Below are positions 25,014-32,531 of a stretch of DNA of 64,000 nucleotides, piece after piece. This stretch comes from S5-A14a sp022766365. GTDB taxonomy: Bacteria; Bacillota; Clostridia; Peptostreptococcales; Anaerovoracaceae. Position numbers and translations under genes: made by a program. Below the pieces are notes generated by a model, which was not told where the DNA came from, did not search any database, and was given only the letters and a program-made list of their open reading frames with translations. Location: NCBI GenBank assembly GCA_050313295.1, contig JBNPLD010000001.1; one strand, 5' to 3'. The first letter of the stretch is position 1. Every line of letters starts with the position of its first letter.

Positions 25014-26773
25014 TGGCAACTTCTTACTCACACGAAAGCATAGAAAGACTTAAGGATCAAATCGACATTGTCGACATTGTGAGCAATGCCATATCCCTTA
25101 AAAAAACCGGTGCAAATTATAAGGCGTGTTGTCCTTTTCATGGGGAGAAAACGCCTTCCTTTGTAGTGTCGCCGGACAAACAGATATTCAAATGCTTCGG
25201 CTGTGGAGTTTCAGGGGATGCGATAGAATTTGTAAGAAAATATTATAATCTTGACTTTGTCGAGGCAATTGAAAAAATCGCTAAGGATCAAGGTTTTACG
25301 CTTGAAAGAACAAAATACGATGATAGTCGAGACGTGTATTACAGAGCAAATAAGGACGCAGCCAGATATTTTGTGAGATGTCTCTTATCAAGCCCAAATA
25401 AGGCAATGGATTATCTGTTAGAAAGACGGAAATTATCCCAGGAAATGATTACAAAATTCGGAATAGGATATGCTGATGAAAAGTGGTCAAGCCTTTACAA
25501 TCATATGAAAGCTCTCGGTTATGAAGATGATACCTTGTCTGAACTTGGTTTAATATCCATAAAAGGGGGTAAGAAGTATGACAGATTTAGAAATCGTGTA
25601 ATTTTCCCAATAATCAGCACCAGCGGAAAGGTGATCGGATTTGGTGGCAGAGCTCTTGACGAAGATGGCGCCAAGTATATAAATTCGCCGGAGAATCCTA
25701 TTTTTCACAAGAGCAATAATCTGTTCGCCCTTAATTTTGCCAGAGAGTATTTGAGAAAAGAAGATTGTCTCATAGTGGTTGAAGGATATATGGATGTTAT
25801 AGGTCTGTTTCAGTACGGAGTTGGAAATGTCACAGCAACCCTCGGCACAGCTTTAACTGAAAATCACGGAAAGATTTTAAAAAGATATGCGAGGAAGGTC
25901 ATTTTATCTTATGATTCCGATGATGCAGGTAGGAAGGCTGCATATAAGGGTGTCGATATCTTGAGATCGGCAGGTGTGGAGGTTTCGGTACTCCATGTAG
26001 ATGATGGAAAGGATCCGGACGAATATGTTAAATTGCATGGCAAGGAAGGTTTCCTGAACCTTCTTTCAAAGAGTATCAGCGGTACCGACTATCAATTAAG
26101 ACATATCGCCAGAGGTACGAATCTACAGACTGAAGAGGGAAAGATCAGATACATCAGAGATATTGCCCCTATATTTGAGAAACTTTCACCGGTGGAAAGG
26201 GAGGTCTATGCCCAGAAGGTCGGAAGAGCGCTGAGACTGGATTATAATAATATTTTGAATCAAGTCGGTCAAGAAAGGAACAATCAAAGGGAGAGAAGTC
26301 CGCAGAGGTCTGAAAATAAAGTAAGCCGTGAACTTACAGCAACAGAAAAAGTATTGATTAAGATAATATTTATGGATAGCAGCTATTTTGTAAAGCTGAG
26401 AGAGCACAGGTTTGCCGATGCGGCCGTTAAGACTGATCTTGCACGGGAAATTTTGAATCTGATAAAGGATGAATTCAGAGATTCGGACGGTTTCATAGAC
26501 GAGCAGAGGATTAAAGATTCAATGGATCCGGCTGACGGTCTTAAGTTGGATAATATAATTAGAAACGTGCCTGTGGTGGATTTAGAGCAGACTTTCAGGG
26601 AGTGTATGAGGACATCGGGGCTTAATGCATTGTTAGAACAGGAAAAAAGACTGTTAGATGTTATTGCTATTGCAGATGAAGAAGAACAAGGTCAGGAAGG
26701 CGAAAAATTGCAGTTGAAATTGATGAATGTTCAAAGGGAAATTAAGAATTTGCGAGGGGGACTGGGTTTATGA
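25013..26773 (+). CDS. dnaG: DNA primase
   Basis: Synthesises RNA primers at the replication fork. The CHC2-type zinc ribbon has Cys40, His43, Cys61 and Cys64. The TOPRIM catalytic core contains VVEGYMDVIGL and SYDSDDAGRKA, the acidic residues that bind metal. The C-terminal part (from about 440) is the less conserved helicase-binding domain. At 586 aa the protein is full length. It starts inside the dgt stop and its TGA overlaps the rpoD ATG (ATGA), giving a coupled dgt-dnaG-rpoD series. Confidence 0.97.
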   Translation: MATSYSHESIERLKDQIDIVDIVSNAISLKKTGANYKACCPFHGEKTPSFVVSPDKQIFKCFGCGVSGDAIEFVRKYYNLDFVEAIEKIAKDQGFTLERTKYDDSRDVYYRANKDAARYFVRCLLSSPNKAMDYLLERRKLSQEMITKFGIGYADEKWSSLYNHMKALGYEDDTLSELGLISIKGGKKYDRFRNRVIFPIISTSGKVIGFGGRALDEDGAKYINSPENPIFHKSNNLFALNFAREYLRKEDCLIVVEGYMDVIGLFQYGVGNVTATLGTALTENHGKILKRYARKVILSYDSDDAGRKAAYKGVDILRSAGVEVSVLHVDDGKDPDEYVKLHGKEGFLNLLSKSISGTDYQLRHIARGTNLQTEEGKIRYIRDIAPIFEKLSPVEREVYAQKVGRALRLDYNNILNQVGQERNNQRERSPQRSENKVSRELTATEKVLIKIIFMDSSYFVKLREHRFADAAVKTDLAREILNLIKDEFRDSDGFIDEQRIKDSMDPADGLKLDNIIRNVPVVDLEQTFRECMRTSGLNALLEQEKRLLDVIAIADEEEQGQEGEKLQLKLMNVQREIKNLRGGLGL

Positions 26774-27984
26774 GTCAAGGAAAGGTTCAAACAGCGGACA
26801 AAGGCGATAATAAGTCTGTATTGATTTTTGATAAATCCGCAATTGAAAAGATGACATCTGAAGAAATTAAAAATTACGTCATCAAGCAATTGGCTCTTGA
26901 AGCTGAGAAAAAGAAACGAAAGCTTACCTATACCGATGTTGCAGACTATCTGGAAGAGGTGGATCTTGATAAAAATGTACTCGATGATATTTACGAAACC
27001 CTTTTGTCTCACGGTGTAGAGATAGGTGACTCGCACCCGGAAGAGTTTTCGGAGATTCTTGCAAAGGATGATGCAGATGACGATGATGAGGACGATGGAA
27101 TCGTTGTAAATGAGTCAGGCGAGATCGATATAAATGCCACTTTGCCAAAGGGAATTAATATCGACGATCCCGTCAGGATGTATTTGAAGGAAATCGGTAA
27201 GGTGCACCTTCTTACGGCGGAGGAGGAAATTGAATTAGCCAAGAGAATGGAAGCCGGAGATGAAACCGCCAAGAAGATGCTCTGTGAGGCAAATCTAAGA
27301 CTTGTTGTCAGCATAGCTAAGAGATATGTAGGACGGGGTATGCTTTTTTTGGATTTGATACAGGAGGGCAATCTGGGTCTGATTAAGGCTGTAGACAAAT
27401 TTGATTACAGAAAAGGGTATAAGTTTTCCACATATGCTACATGGTGGATAAGACAGGCTATTACGAGATCCATCGCAGATCAGGCGAGGACAATAAGAAT
27501 TCCTGTCCACATGGTGGAGACAATTAATAAGCTGATCAGGGTTTCAAGACAGCTTCTTCAGAACTACGGAAGAGAGCCGTTACCTGAGGAAATTGCAAAA
27601 GAAATGGGCATAACTGTTGAAAAAGTAAGGGAAATCCAAAAAATTGCTTTAGAACCTGTTTCTTTGGAAACACCGATAGGAGAAGAAGAAGATAGTCATC
27701 TGGGTGATTTCATCCCGGACGATGATGCACCTTCACCTGCTGAAGCTGCTGCGTTTTCTATGCTCAAGGAACAGCTTTTAGATGTCCTTGATACATTGAC
27801 GGATCGAGAAAAAAAGGTACTGATGCTGAGATTCGGTATTGAAGACGGCAGAGCAAGGACTCTGGAAGAAGTAGGCAGAGAGTTTTCAGTGACCAGAGAG
27901 AGAATCAGACAGATTGAGTCTAAAGCTCTTAAGAAACTGAGACATCCCAGCAGATCAAAGAAATTGAAAGACTACCTGGAATAA
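26770..27984 (+). CDS. rpoD: Primary RNA polymerase sigma factor (sigma-A)
   Basis: The housekeeping sigma factor. Region 1.1 at the N-terminus is followed by an acidic stretch (about residues 97-112). Regions 1.2-2.4 run from DDPVRMYLKEIG through the LRLVVSIAKRY and FSTYATWWIRQA blocks that read the -10 element. Region 3 follows, then region 4.2 with the helix-turn-helix TLEEVGREFSVTRERIRQIE, which reads the -35. Length is 404 aa. Its ATG overlaps the dnaG stop, and GAGGGGG lies just upstream inside dnaG. The TTGNNN-N17-TATAAT promoters in this window fit this factor. Confidence 0.98.
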   Translation: MSQGKVQTADKGDNKSVLIFDKSAIEKMTSEEIKNYVIKQLALEAEKKKRKLTYTDVADYLEEVDLDKNVLDDIYETLLSHGVEIGDSHPEEFSEILAKDDADDDDEDDGIVVNESGEIDINATLPKGINIDDPVRMYLKEIGKVHLLTAEEEIELAKRMEAGDETAKKMLCEANLRLVVSIAKRYVGRGMLFLDLIQEGNLGLIKAVDKFDYRKGYKFSTYATWWIRQAITRSIADQARTIRIPVHMVETINKLIRVSRQLLQNYGREPLPEEIAKEMGITVEKVREIQKIALEPVSLETPIGEEEDSHLGDFIPDDDAPSPAEAAAFSMLKEQLLDVLDTLTDREKKVLMLRFGIEDGRARTLEEVGREFSVTRERIRQIESKALKKLRHPSRSKKLKDYLE

Positions 27985-28050
27985 AACCACAGATAATTAT
28001 AGAGTATAAAGATATAGCGTCTAAGTTATATATTTAAGATTATAGATGAG

Positions 28051-28743
28051 ATGTTAAGCGAAAGATTAAAAACTATTGCCGATTTAATCCCATATGAAGA
28101 AACCATGGCAGATATTGGAACTGACCATGGTTTTTTACCGGTATATCTTATTGAAACCGGCAGAAGTCCAAATGCCATAGCTACAGATATAAGTGAAGGC
28201 TCATTGCAAAAGGCAATTGACCTTGCAAAAGGGAAAAAACTGGATAATATGCTTTCCACGAGACGGGGTGACGGTCTTGATGTGATTGGGAAGGCAGAGG
28301 TGGATAACGTTATAATTGCAGGAATGGGCGGGATTTTGATATCAGACATATTGGGTAAAGATATTGAAAAAGCCAAATCTTTTAAACGGTTGATACTCCA
28401 GCCAAGGAGCAAAATAGGTTTTTTGCGTAAATGGCTCCGGGATCATAATTTCACTATTGAAAGAGAGACTCTGGTTAAAGAGCTTGATAAAATATGCGAG
28501 ATAATCGTGGCAATTCCATATGAAGAATTTCACGACGAGTTTCCGTTTTCAATCGTAAACAGTTCTAACAAATACACTCTGGAATATTTGGAAACCCACC
28601 TTAAAAAGAACACTATGATTTTGGACACCATCATCAGAGAAAAAAGCACCACGAAAAAAGTGTTGCAAATTGAGGATAGAATCAGGCATATTTCCAATCT
28701 CATTGAACTTTATAAAGCGGAAAGGAGAGAACATGAACATTAA
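28051..28743 (+). CDS. trmK: tRNA (adenine22-N1)-methyltransferase TrmK
   Basis: Methylates N1 of adenine 22 in tRNA using S-adenosylmethionine. The Rossmann cofactor motif MADIGTDHGFLPVYL is near residues 17-31, and the conserved NVIIAGMGGILI segment follows. The C-terminal helical part matches the TrmK family. Length of 230 aa is normal. It follows rpoD by 66 bases and overlaps nif3 by 11 bases. The Bacillus counterpart also follows sigA and precedes the nif3 homologue, which supports the assignment. The ribosome site is weak. Confidence 0.93.
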   Translation: MLSERLKTIADLIPYEETMADIGTDHGFLPVYLIETGRSPNAIATDISEGSLQKAIDLAKGKKLDNMLSTRRGDGLDVIGKAEVDNVIIAGMGGILISDILGKDIEKAKSFKRLILQPRSKIGFLRKWLRDHNFTIERETLVKELDKICEIIVAIPYEEFHDEFPFSIVNSSNKYTLEYLETHLKKNTMILDTIIREKSTTKKVLQIEDRIRHISNLIELYKAERREHEH

Positions 28744-29509
28744 GGAGCTTTTTATGGCTTTAGATGATTGTGTACCTGAGAGTACGGCGACAGATTGGGA
28801 TAAATCAGGACCTCAGATTGTGTTTCCGGAACAGGAGGTGACCAGGATTCTAACGACATTGGAAGTTCTTCCAAGAGTAGTGGAAGAAGCCATTTCCAAG
28901 GATTGTCAGGTAATTTTATCACATCATCCGCTATTTTTTACAAGGTTTGGCTGTCTGGATATGGGAAAACCTAAAGATATCATGATTTTGAATGTACTGG
29001 ATCATAGAATTTCAGTTTACTCCGCACATACCAACTATGATATAGCTTCGGGAGGTACTACTGATTATTTGGCCAAACAACTTTCTCTTTTGAAAGTGCA
29101 TGAGATACCGGGTTCTGACGGGTTTGCAAAGGCAGGGATATTGCCCCGAAAAATGAGACTTGATGAATTTGTCGAATACACATGCGAAGCAACCGATACA
29201 CCCGTTTCTGATGTGAGGTTTGTGGGTAATAGTGATTCACCTGTTCTGAAAGTTGGAATATGTGCAGGCTCAGGATCAGAATTTGCATTTGCAGCTGTTA
29301 AAGACCGATGTGACGTTTTCCTTACCGGAGATCTTAAATATCATTTAGCCCAGGATTGCGTGCTTACAGGTATCAATCTGGTAGATATCGGTCACTACCA
29401 TTCTGAGAAGCATTTCTCAACAGAAGCTGCTGTTCTGTATGGCAAATATATTGAAAACGTAGAATTTGTTCCATCTGAGATTGATATAGATCCTTTTTCT
29501 GTGTTATAA
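28733..29509 (+). CDS. Nif3-like dinuclear metal centre protein (YqfO family)
   Basis: A conserved Nif3/GTP cyclohydrolase I type 2-like protein with a two-metal site. Metal ligands are visible in ILSHHPLFF, SAHTNYD and DIGHYHSEK. At 258 residues it is the short form, lacking the central insert found in the roughly 370-residue Bacillus YqfO. The true reaction in bacteria is not firmly established. Start ATG 28733 follows AAAGGAGAG and lies inside trmK. The 3' end is notable: the rnpB promoter is built into its last codons, and the -10 TATAAT contains the TAA stop. Confidence 0.9.
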   Translation: MNIKELFMALDDCVPESTATDWDKSGPQIVFPEQEVTRILTTLEVLPRVVEEAISKDCQVILSHHPLFFTRFGCLDMGKPKDIMILNVLDHRISVYSAHTNYDIASGGTTDYLAKQLSLLKVHEIPGSDGFAKAGILPRKMRLDEFVEYTCEATDTPVSDVRFVGNSDSPVLKVGICAGSGSEFAFAAVKDRCDVFLTGDLKYHLAQDCVLTGINLVDIGHYHSEKHFSTEAAVLYGKYIENVEFVPSEIDIDPFSVL

Positions 29510-29510
29510 T
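29481..29510 (+). promoter_or_regulatory. Sigma-A promoter of rnpB inside the end of nif3
   Basis: TTGATA (29481-29486), an 18-base spacer and TATAAT (29505-29510). The stop codon of nif3 (29507-29509) is part of the -10 box. Initiation near 29517 agrees with the start of the RNase P RNA. Confidence 0.8.
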
Positions 29511-29516
29511 ATCTGA

Positions 29517-29875
29517 AGGTAGACCAGGCAGTCGCGTGCATTGGGAATTCCCAATGCATGAGGAAAGTCCGGGCTCCACAGGGTAAGGATGCCAGATAAC
29601 TTCTGGCGTAGGTAACTATAGGGAAAGTGCAACAGAAACATTCCGCCGAAACGGGTAATGCCGTGGTAAGGTTGAAATGGTGAGGTAAGAGCTCACCGGC
29701 ATTTCGGAGACGAGATGGCCGTGTAAACCCCATCCGGAGCAAGGTCAAATAGGGCATTAGGAGGGCGACCCGTCACGGCCCGAGAGGTAGACCGCATGAA
29801 CGTGCAGCGATGTTACGTCTTAGATAGATGATTGCCTAATACAGAACCCGGCTTACGGTTTGCCTGACTATGTTT
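29517..29875 (+). ncRNA. rnpB: RNase P RNA, bacterial class A
   Basis: The catalytic RNA of RNase P, which trims tRNA 5' leaders. The universal core is intact: GAGGAAAGTCCGGGCTCC on the 5' side of P4 (from about 29560) and ACAGAACCCGGCTTA on the 3' side (from 29841). The P3 hairpin GCATTGGG/CCCAATGC is perfect. Terminal P1 pairs AGGCA near 29526 with TGCCT near 29861. The length of about 359 bases and the layout favour type A over the Bacillus type B. It has its own promoter and a strong terminator. Confidence 0.97.
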
Positions 29876-29881
29876 ATTTTG

Positions 29882-29910
29882 CCTCCCCTTCGGGGAGGTG
29901 TTTGATTTTT
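29882..29910 (+). terminator. Terminator of rnpB
   Basis: Perfect 7-bp GC stem CCTCCCC/GGGGAGG (29882-29888 and 29892-29898) around a TTC loop, followed by TGTTTGATTTTT. Confidence 0.9.
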
Positions 29911-29912
29911 AT

Positions 29913-29987
29913 GGGTGCGTTAACCTAATAACACATCCGGATTTTTGTTTTAATATGATTGACTGAATACATTAGATGTATTTTTTT
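29913..29987 (+). terminator. Two further hairpins with T runs upstream of the MATE gene
   Basis: First, GGGTGCGTT/AACACATCC (29913-29921 and 29930-29938, one mismatch and one G-T pair), followed by ATTTTTGTTTT. Second, AATACAT/ATGTATT (29966-29972 and 29976-29982), followed by TTTTT. With the rnpB terminator this makes three terminator-like hairpins in about 100 bases. They may insulate rnpB or form an attenuator for the MATE gene. Confidence 0.5.
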
Positions 29988-30033
29988 AATTTTATGAGTT
30001 GTGTTGAATTTATATTTTTAAGGAGGGGTTTGT

Positions 30034-31485
30034 TTGACAGAAAAGTTTAGTGAAAATAACGAAAATAACACTGCAGAACATGCAGATAACCATGAAATTG
30101 AGAATAATAAAGGTGCTCACAAGATTAATAAGATGGGAACTATGCCAATAGGGAGACTCCTGTTGTCCATGGCGTGGCCGCCTACGATTTCAATGAGCAT
30201 TAACGCATTTTATAACATAATTGACAGTATATTCGTGGCGATGTTAAGTGAAGGATCTCTGACAGCGGTCTCTCTTGTTATGCCCATACAGATGCTTATG
30301 GTATCGATAGGTGCAGGCTCCGGAGTTGGAGTAAATTCATTGATTGCCAGAAGGCTTGGTGAGAATAGAAGAGAAGAAGCCGATTTAGCGGCCAGCATTG
30401 GTCTTAGAATGGGATTTGTAAACTATTTGATATTTGCTGTAATCGGAATTTTTTTTGCTCCGGCATTTATAGGAAGCTTTACAGATGATGCACATATATT
30501 GCAGTCCGGTGTCATATATCTTCGAATTGTAACTATCGGTTCAGTTTTTTTCATGTTTCAGCTTGTAATTGAAAAGATTATCCAGTCAACAGGACAGATG
30601 GTGCCTTCTATGCTCATCACCTTGACGGGAGCCATAGTGAATCTGATTCTGGATCCGATTCTGATTTTCGGACTTTTGGGTGCCCCTAAACTTGGAATTG
30701 CAGGTGCGGCAATCGCAACTGTAATCGGACAGATTTGTGCCGCATGTCTCGGCATTTACATTTGTTTAAAGCACGTACATGGAATTCGTATAAGACTTAC
30801 AGGTTTTAAAATGAATTGGCAAATTATAAAGGATATATATGGTGTCGGACTTCCGTCTATGATAATGCAATCCATCGGGTCTGTAATGGTGTTTGGGTAT
30901 AATGCTATTCTTGCTTCTTCGCCTACGGCGGTTGCAGTTCTTGGAATTTATTTTAAACTTCAATCGATAATATTCATGCCGCTTTTTGGTATGAATCAAG
31001 CAGCAATGCCTATAATGGGTTATAATTTCGGAGCTCGTAAGAAAGACAGGCTCATGGAAACATATAAGAAGGCTCTTATGGGAGCAGTGGGTATCATGGC
31101 CATTGGATTTGCCGTATTTCAGATATTTCCAAGGGAACTGCTTTTTCTGTTCAGTGCATCGGAAAACATGCTCAGCATGGGGATACCGGCTCTGAGAATA
31201 ATAAGTCTGTGCTTTATACCTGCTGCCTTCGGTATTATTAATTCTACTATTTTCCAAGCAACAGGAAATGGTTTCTACAGCTTGATTGCATCAGTCATAA
31301 GACAGCTTGCGGTAATTCTTCCTGTAGCTTATCTGTTTGTTCAGATCGATGGAGTGACGACTTCATGGTATTCATTCCCAATTGCTGAGATAGTAGGATT
31401 GATCCTTTCAGCAGTTCTTTTGAGAAGGTTGTATAAGACTAAGATTGCAATCCTTGACATGCCATTGCAGGAAAGCAGAATGTAA
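30034..31485 (+). CDS. MATE-family multidrug/Na+ antiporter
   Basis: A 483-residue exporter of the multidrug and toxic compound extrusion family, with twelve hydrophobic segments in two pseudo-symmetric halves. Each half opens with a MATE-like block: GRLLLSMAWPPTISMSINAFYN in the first and IYGVGLPSMIMQSIGSV in the second. The N-terminal 45 residues are a polar, Asn/Glu-rich cytoplasmic extension. Substrate is unknown; such pumps export cationic drugs or metabolites in exchange for Na+ or H+. It begins with TTG 30034, five bases after AGGAGGGG. It is monocistronic, sits behind several hairpins, and has no adjacent regulator. Confidence 0.92.
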   Translation: MTEKFSENNENNTAEHADNHEIENNKGAHKINKMGTMPIGRLLLSMAWPPTISMSINAFYNIIDSIFVAMLSEGSLTAVSLVMPIQMLMVSIGAGSGVGVNSLIARRLGENRREEADLAASIGLRMGFVNYLIFAVIGIFFAPAFIGSFTDDAHILQSGVIYLRIVTIGSVFFMFQLVIEKIIQSTGQMVPSMLITLTGAIVNLILDPILIFGLLGAPKLGIAGAAIATVIGQICAACLGIYICLKHVHGIRIRLTGFKMNWQIIKDIYGVGLPSMIMQSIGSVMVFGYNAILASSPTAVAVLGIYFKLQSIIFMPLFGMNQAAMPIMGYNFGARKKDRLMETYKKALMGAVGIMAIGFAVFQIFPRELLFLFSASENMLSMGIPALRIISLCFIPAAFGIINSTIFQATGNGFYSLIASVIRQLAVILPVAYLFVQIDGVTTSWYSFPIAEIVGLILSAVLLRRLYKTKIAILDMPLQESRM

Positions 31486-31517
31486 TTCAGCGCTTATCTT
31501 CGGAAAGGGCAAAAACC

Positions 31518-31546
31518 TTGAACGATAAGGGTCTTTGTAGTATAAT
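31518..31546 (+). promoter_or_regulatory. Sigma-A promoter of the yebC homologue
   Basis: TTGAAC (31518-31523), a 17-base spacer and a perfect TATAAT (31541-31546). Initiation near 31553 leaves a leader of about 33 bases that holds the AGGA ribosome site. Confidence 0.8.
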
Positions 31547-31585
31547 GTAAACGTAAGAATTGAGAAAAGAAATGAGGATATGTCT

Positions 31586-32308
31586 ATGGGAAGACACGGA
31601 ACTATTGCAGGACGTAAAGCTGCTCAGGATTCCAAGAGAGCGGCTATGTTTACCAAATATGCCAAGGCGATTACAGTAGCTGCTAAGGATGGTGGAGATC
31701 CTGACTATAATTCGGGCTTGAGACTTGCCATTGAAAAGGCTAAGGCAATCAGCATGCCTAACGATAATATTCAACGTGCCATCAAAAAAGGTACGGGAGA
31801 ACTTGAGGGCGTTAACTATGAGGAAGCTGTTTTTGAAGGTTACGGACCCGGCGGTGTTGCCATAATAGTGGATTGCCTTACAGATAATAATAACAGAACT
31901 ACTTCATTTGTACGCTCAACATTTGACAAGTATGGGGGCAATTTGGGAACTCCCGGTTGTGTTTCCTACATGTTTTCGAGAAAGGGTATTATACTTCTTG
32001 AAAAGGATGAGGGCATGGATGAGGATCAAATTATGGAGCTTGCCCTTGAATCCGGCGCTGAGGATATGATTGCAAATGAAGACAGTTTCGAGATACAGAC
32101 AGAGCCTTCAGGATATACAGATGTGCATAATGCAGTAGTTGAAGCAGGCTATACTCCTGTGGAGTCGGATATTGAATACGTTCCGTCCATGGAGGCCACT
32201 CCCGATGAAAATGATATTCCAAAGCTTAGAAAGCTTATAGATATTCTGGAGGATAATGATGATATCCAGAAGGTACATACAAATTGTGCGATAGATCTAT
32301 TTGAATAA
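31586..32308 (+). CDS. yebC: YebC/PmpR-family protein
   Basis: A three-domain soluble protein of the YebC/PmpR/TACO1 family. The opening GRKAAQDSKRAAMFTK, the basic helix SMPNDNIQRAIKKGTG, and the EGYGPGGVAIIVDCLTDNNNRT block are diagnostic. Proteins of this family have been described as transcription regulators and, more recently, as factors that help ribosomes through proline-rich stretches; which applies here is open. I start at ATG 31586 (240 aa), since AGGA at 31575-31578 is 7 bases away, while ATG 31580 abuts it. It has its own promoter, and the 6S-like RNA follows directly. Confidence 0.93.
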   Translation: MGRHGTIAGRKAAQDSKRAAMFTKYAKAITVAAKDGGDPDYNSGLRLAIEKAKAISMPNDNIQRAIKKGTGELEGVNYEEAVFEGYGPGGVAIIVDCLTDNNNRTTSFVRSTFDKYGGNLGTPGCVSYMFSRKGIILLEKDEGMDEDQIMELALESGAEDMIANEDSFEIQTEPSGYTDVHNAVVEAGYTPVESDIEYVPSMEATPDENDIPKLRKLIDILEDNDDIQKVHTNCAIDLFE

Positions 32309-32321
32309 TTGATTGTAGCTT

Positions 32322-32498
32322 AAACCTAGAACTCTCGTTAAGGAACCATAATTGAACCTACATTTATTGAAAGGGAACTCGAAGTCTTTCTTTTGATGAC
32401 ATGCCTCCGCAAGGTGGACTTCAGATTTTGAAGGCAGGGTACCCACCTATCGTCAGATAGGCATCAATTATATCCTGACGGAGATTCCGGGTTTTTTA
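32322..32498 (+). ncRNA. ssrS: Probable 6S RNA
   Basis: A rod-like RNA of about 176 bases. The closing stem pairs AAACC...AACTCTCG at 32322-32337 with CGGAGATTCCGGGTTT at 32480-32494; the CGGAGATTCC end resembles the E. coli 6S terminus. The middle is an open bubble with a small hairpin CCTAT/ATAGG (32446-32450 and 32457-32461) on its 3' side, as in 6S RNAs. The apical arm contains a perfect GAAGTC/GACTTC pair (32381-32386 and 32417-32422). TTTTTT follows the closing stem, so the stem doubles as terminator. 6S RNA binds the housekeeping polymerase by mimicking an open promoter. The 5' end is approximate. Confidence 0.75.
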
Positions 32499-32531
32499 TT
32501 TATATGTATATATATGAGGTGTGTTTCGGAT

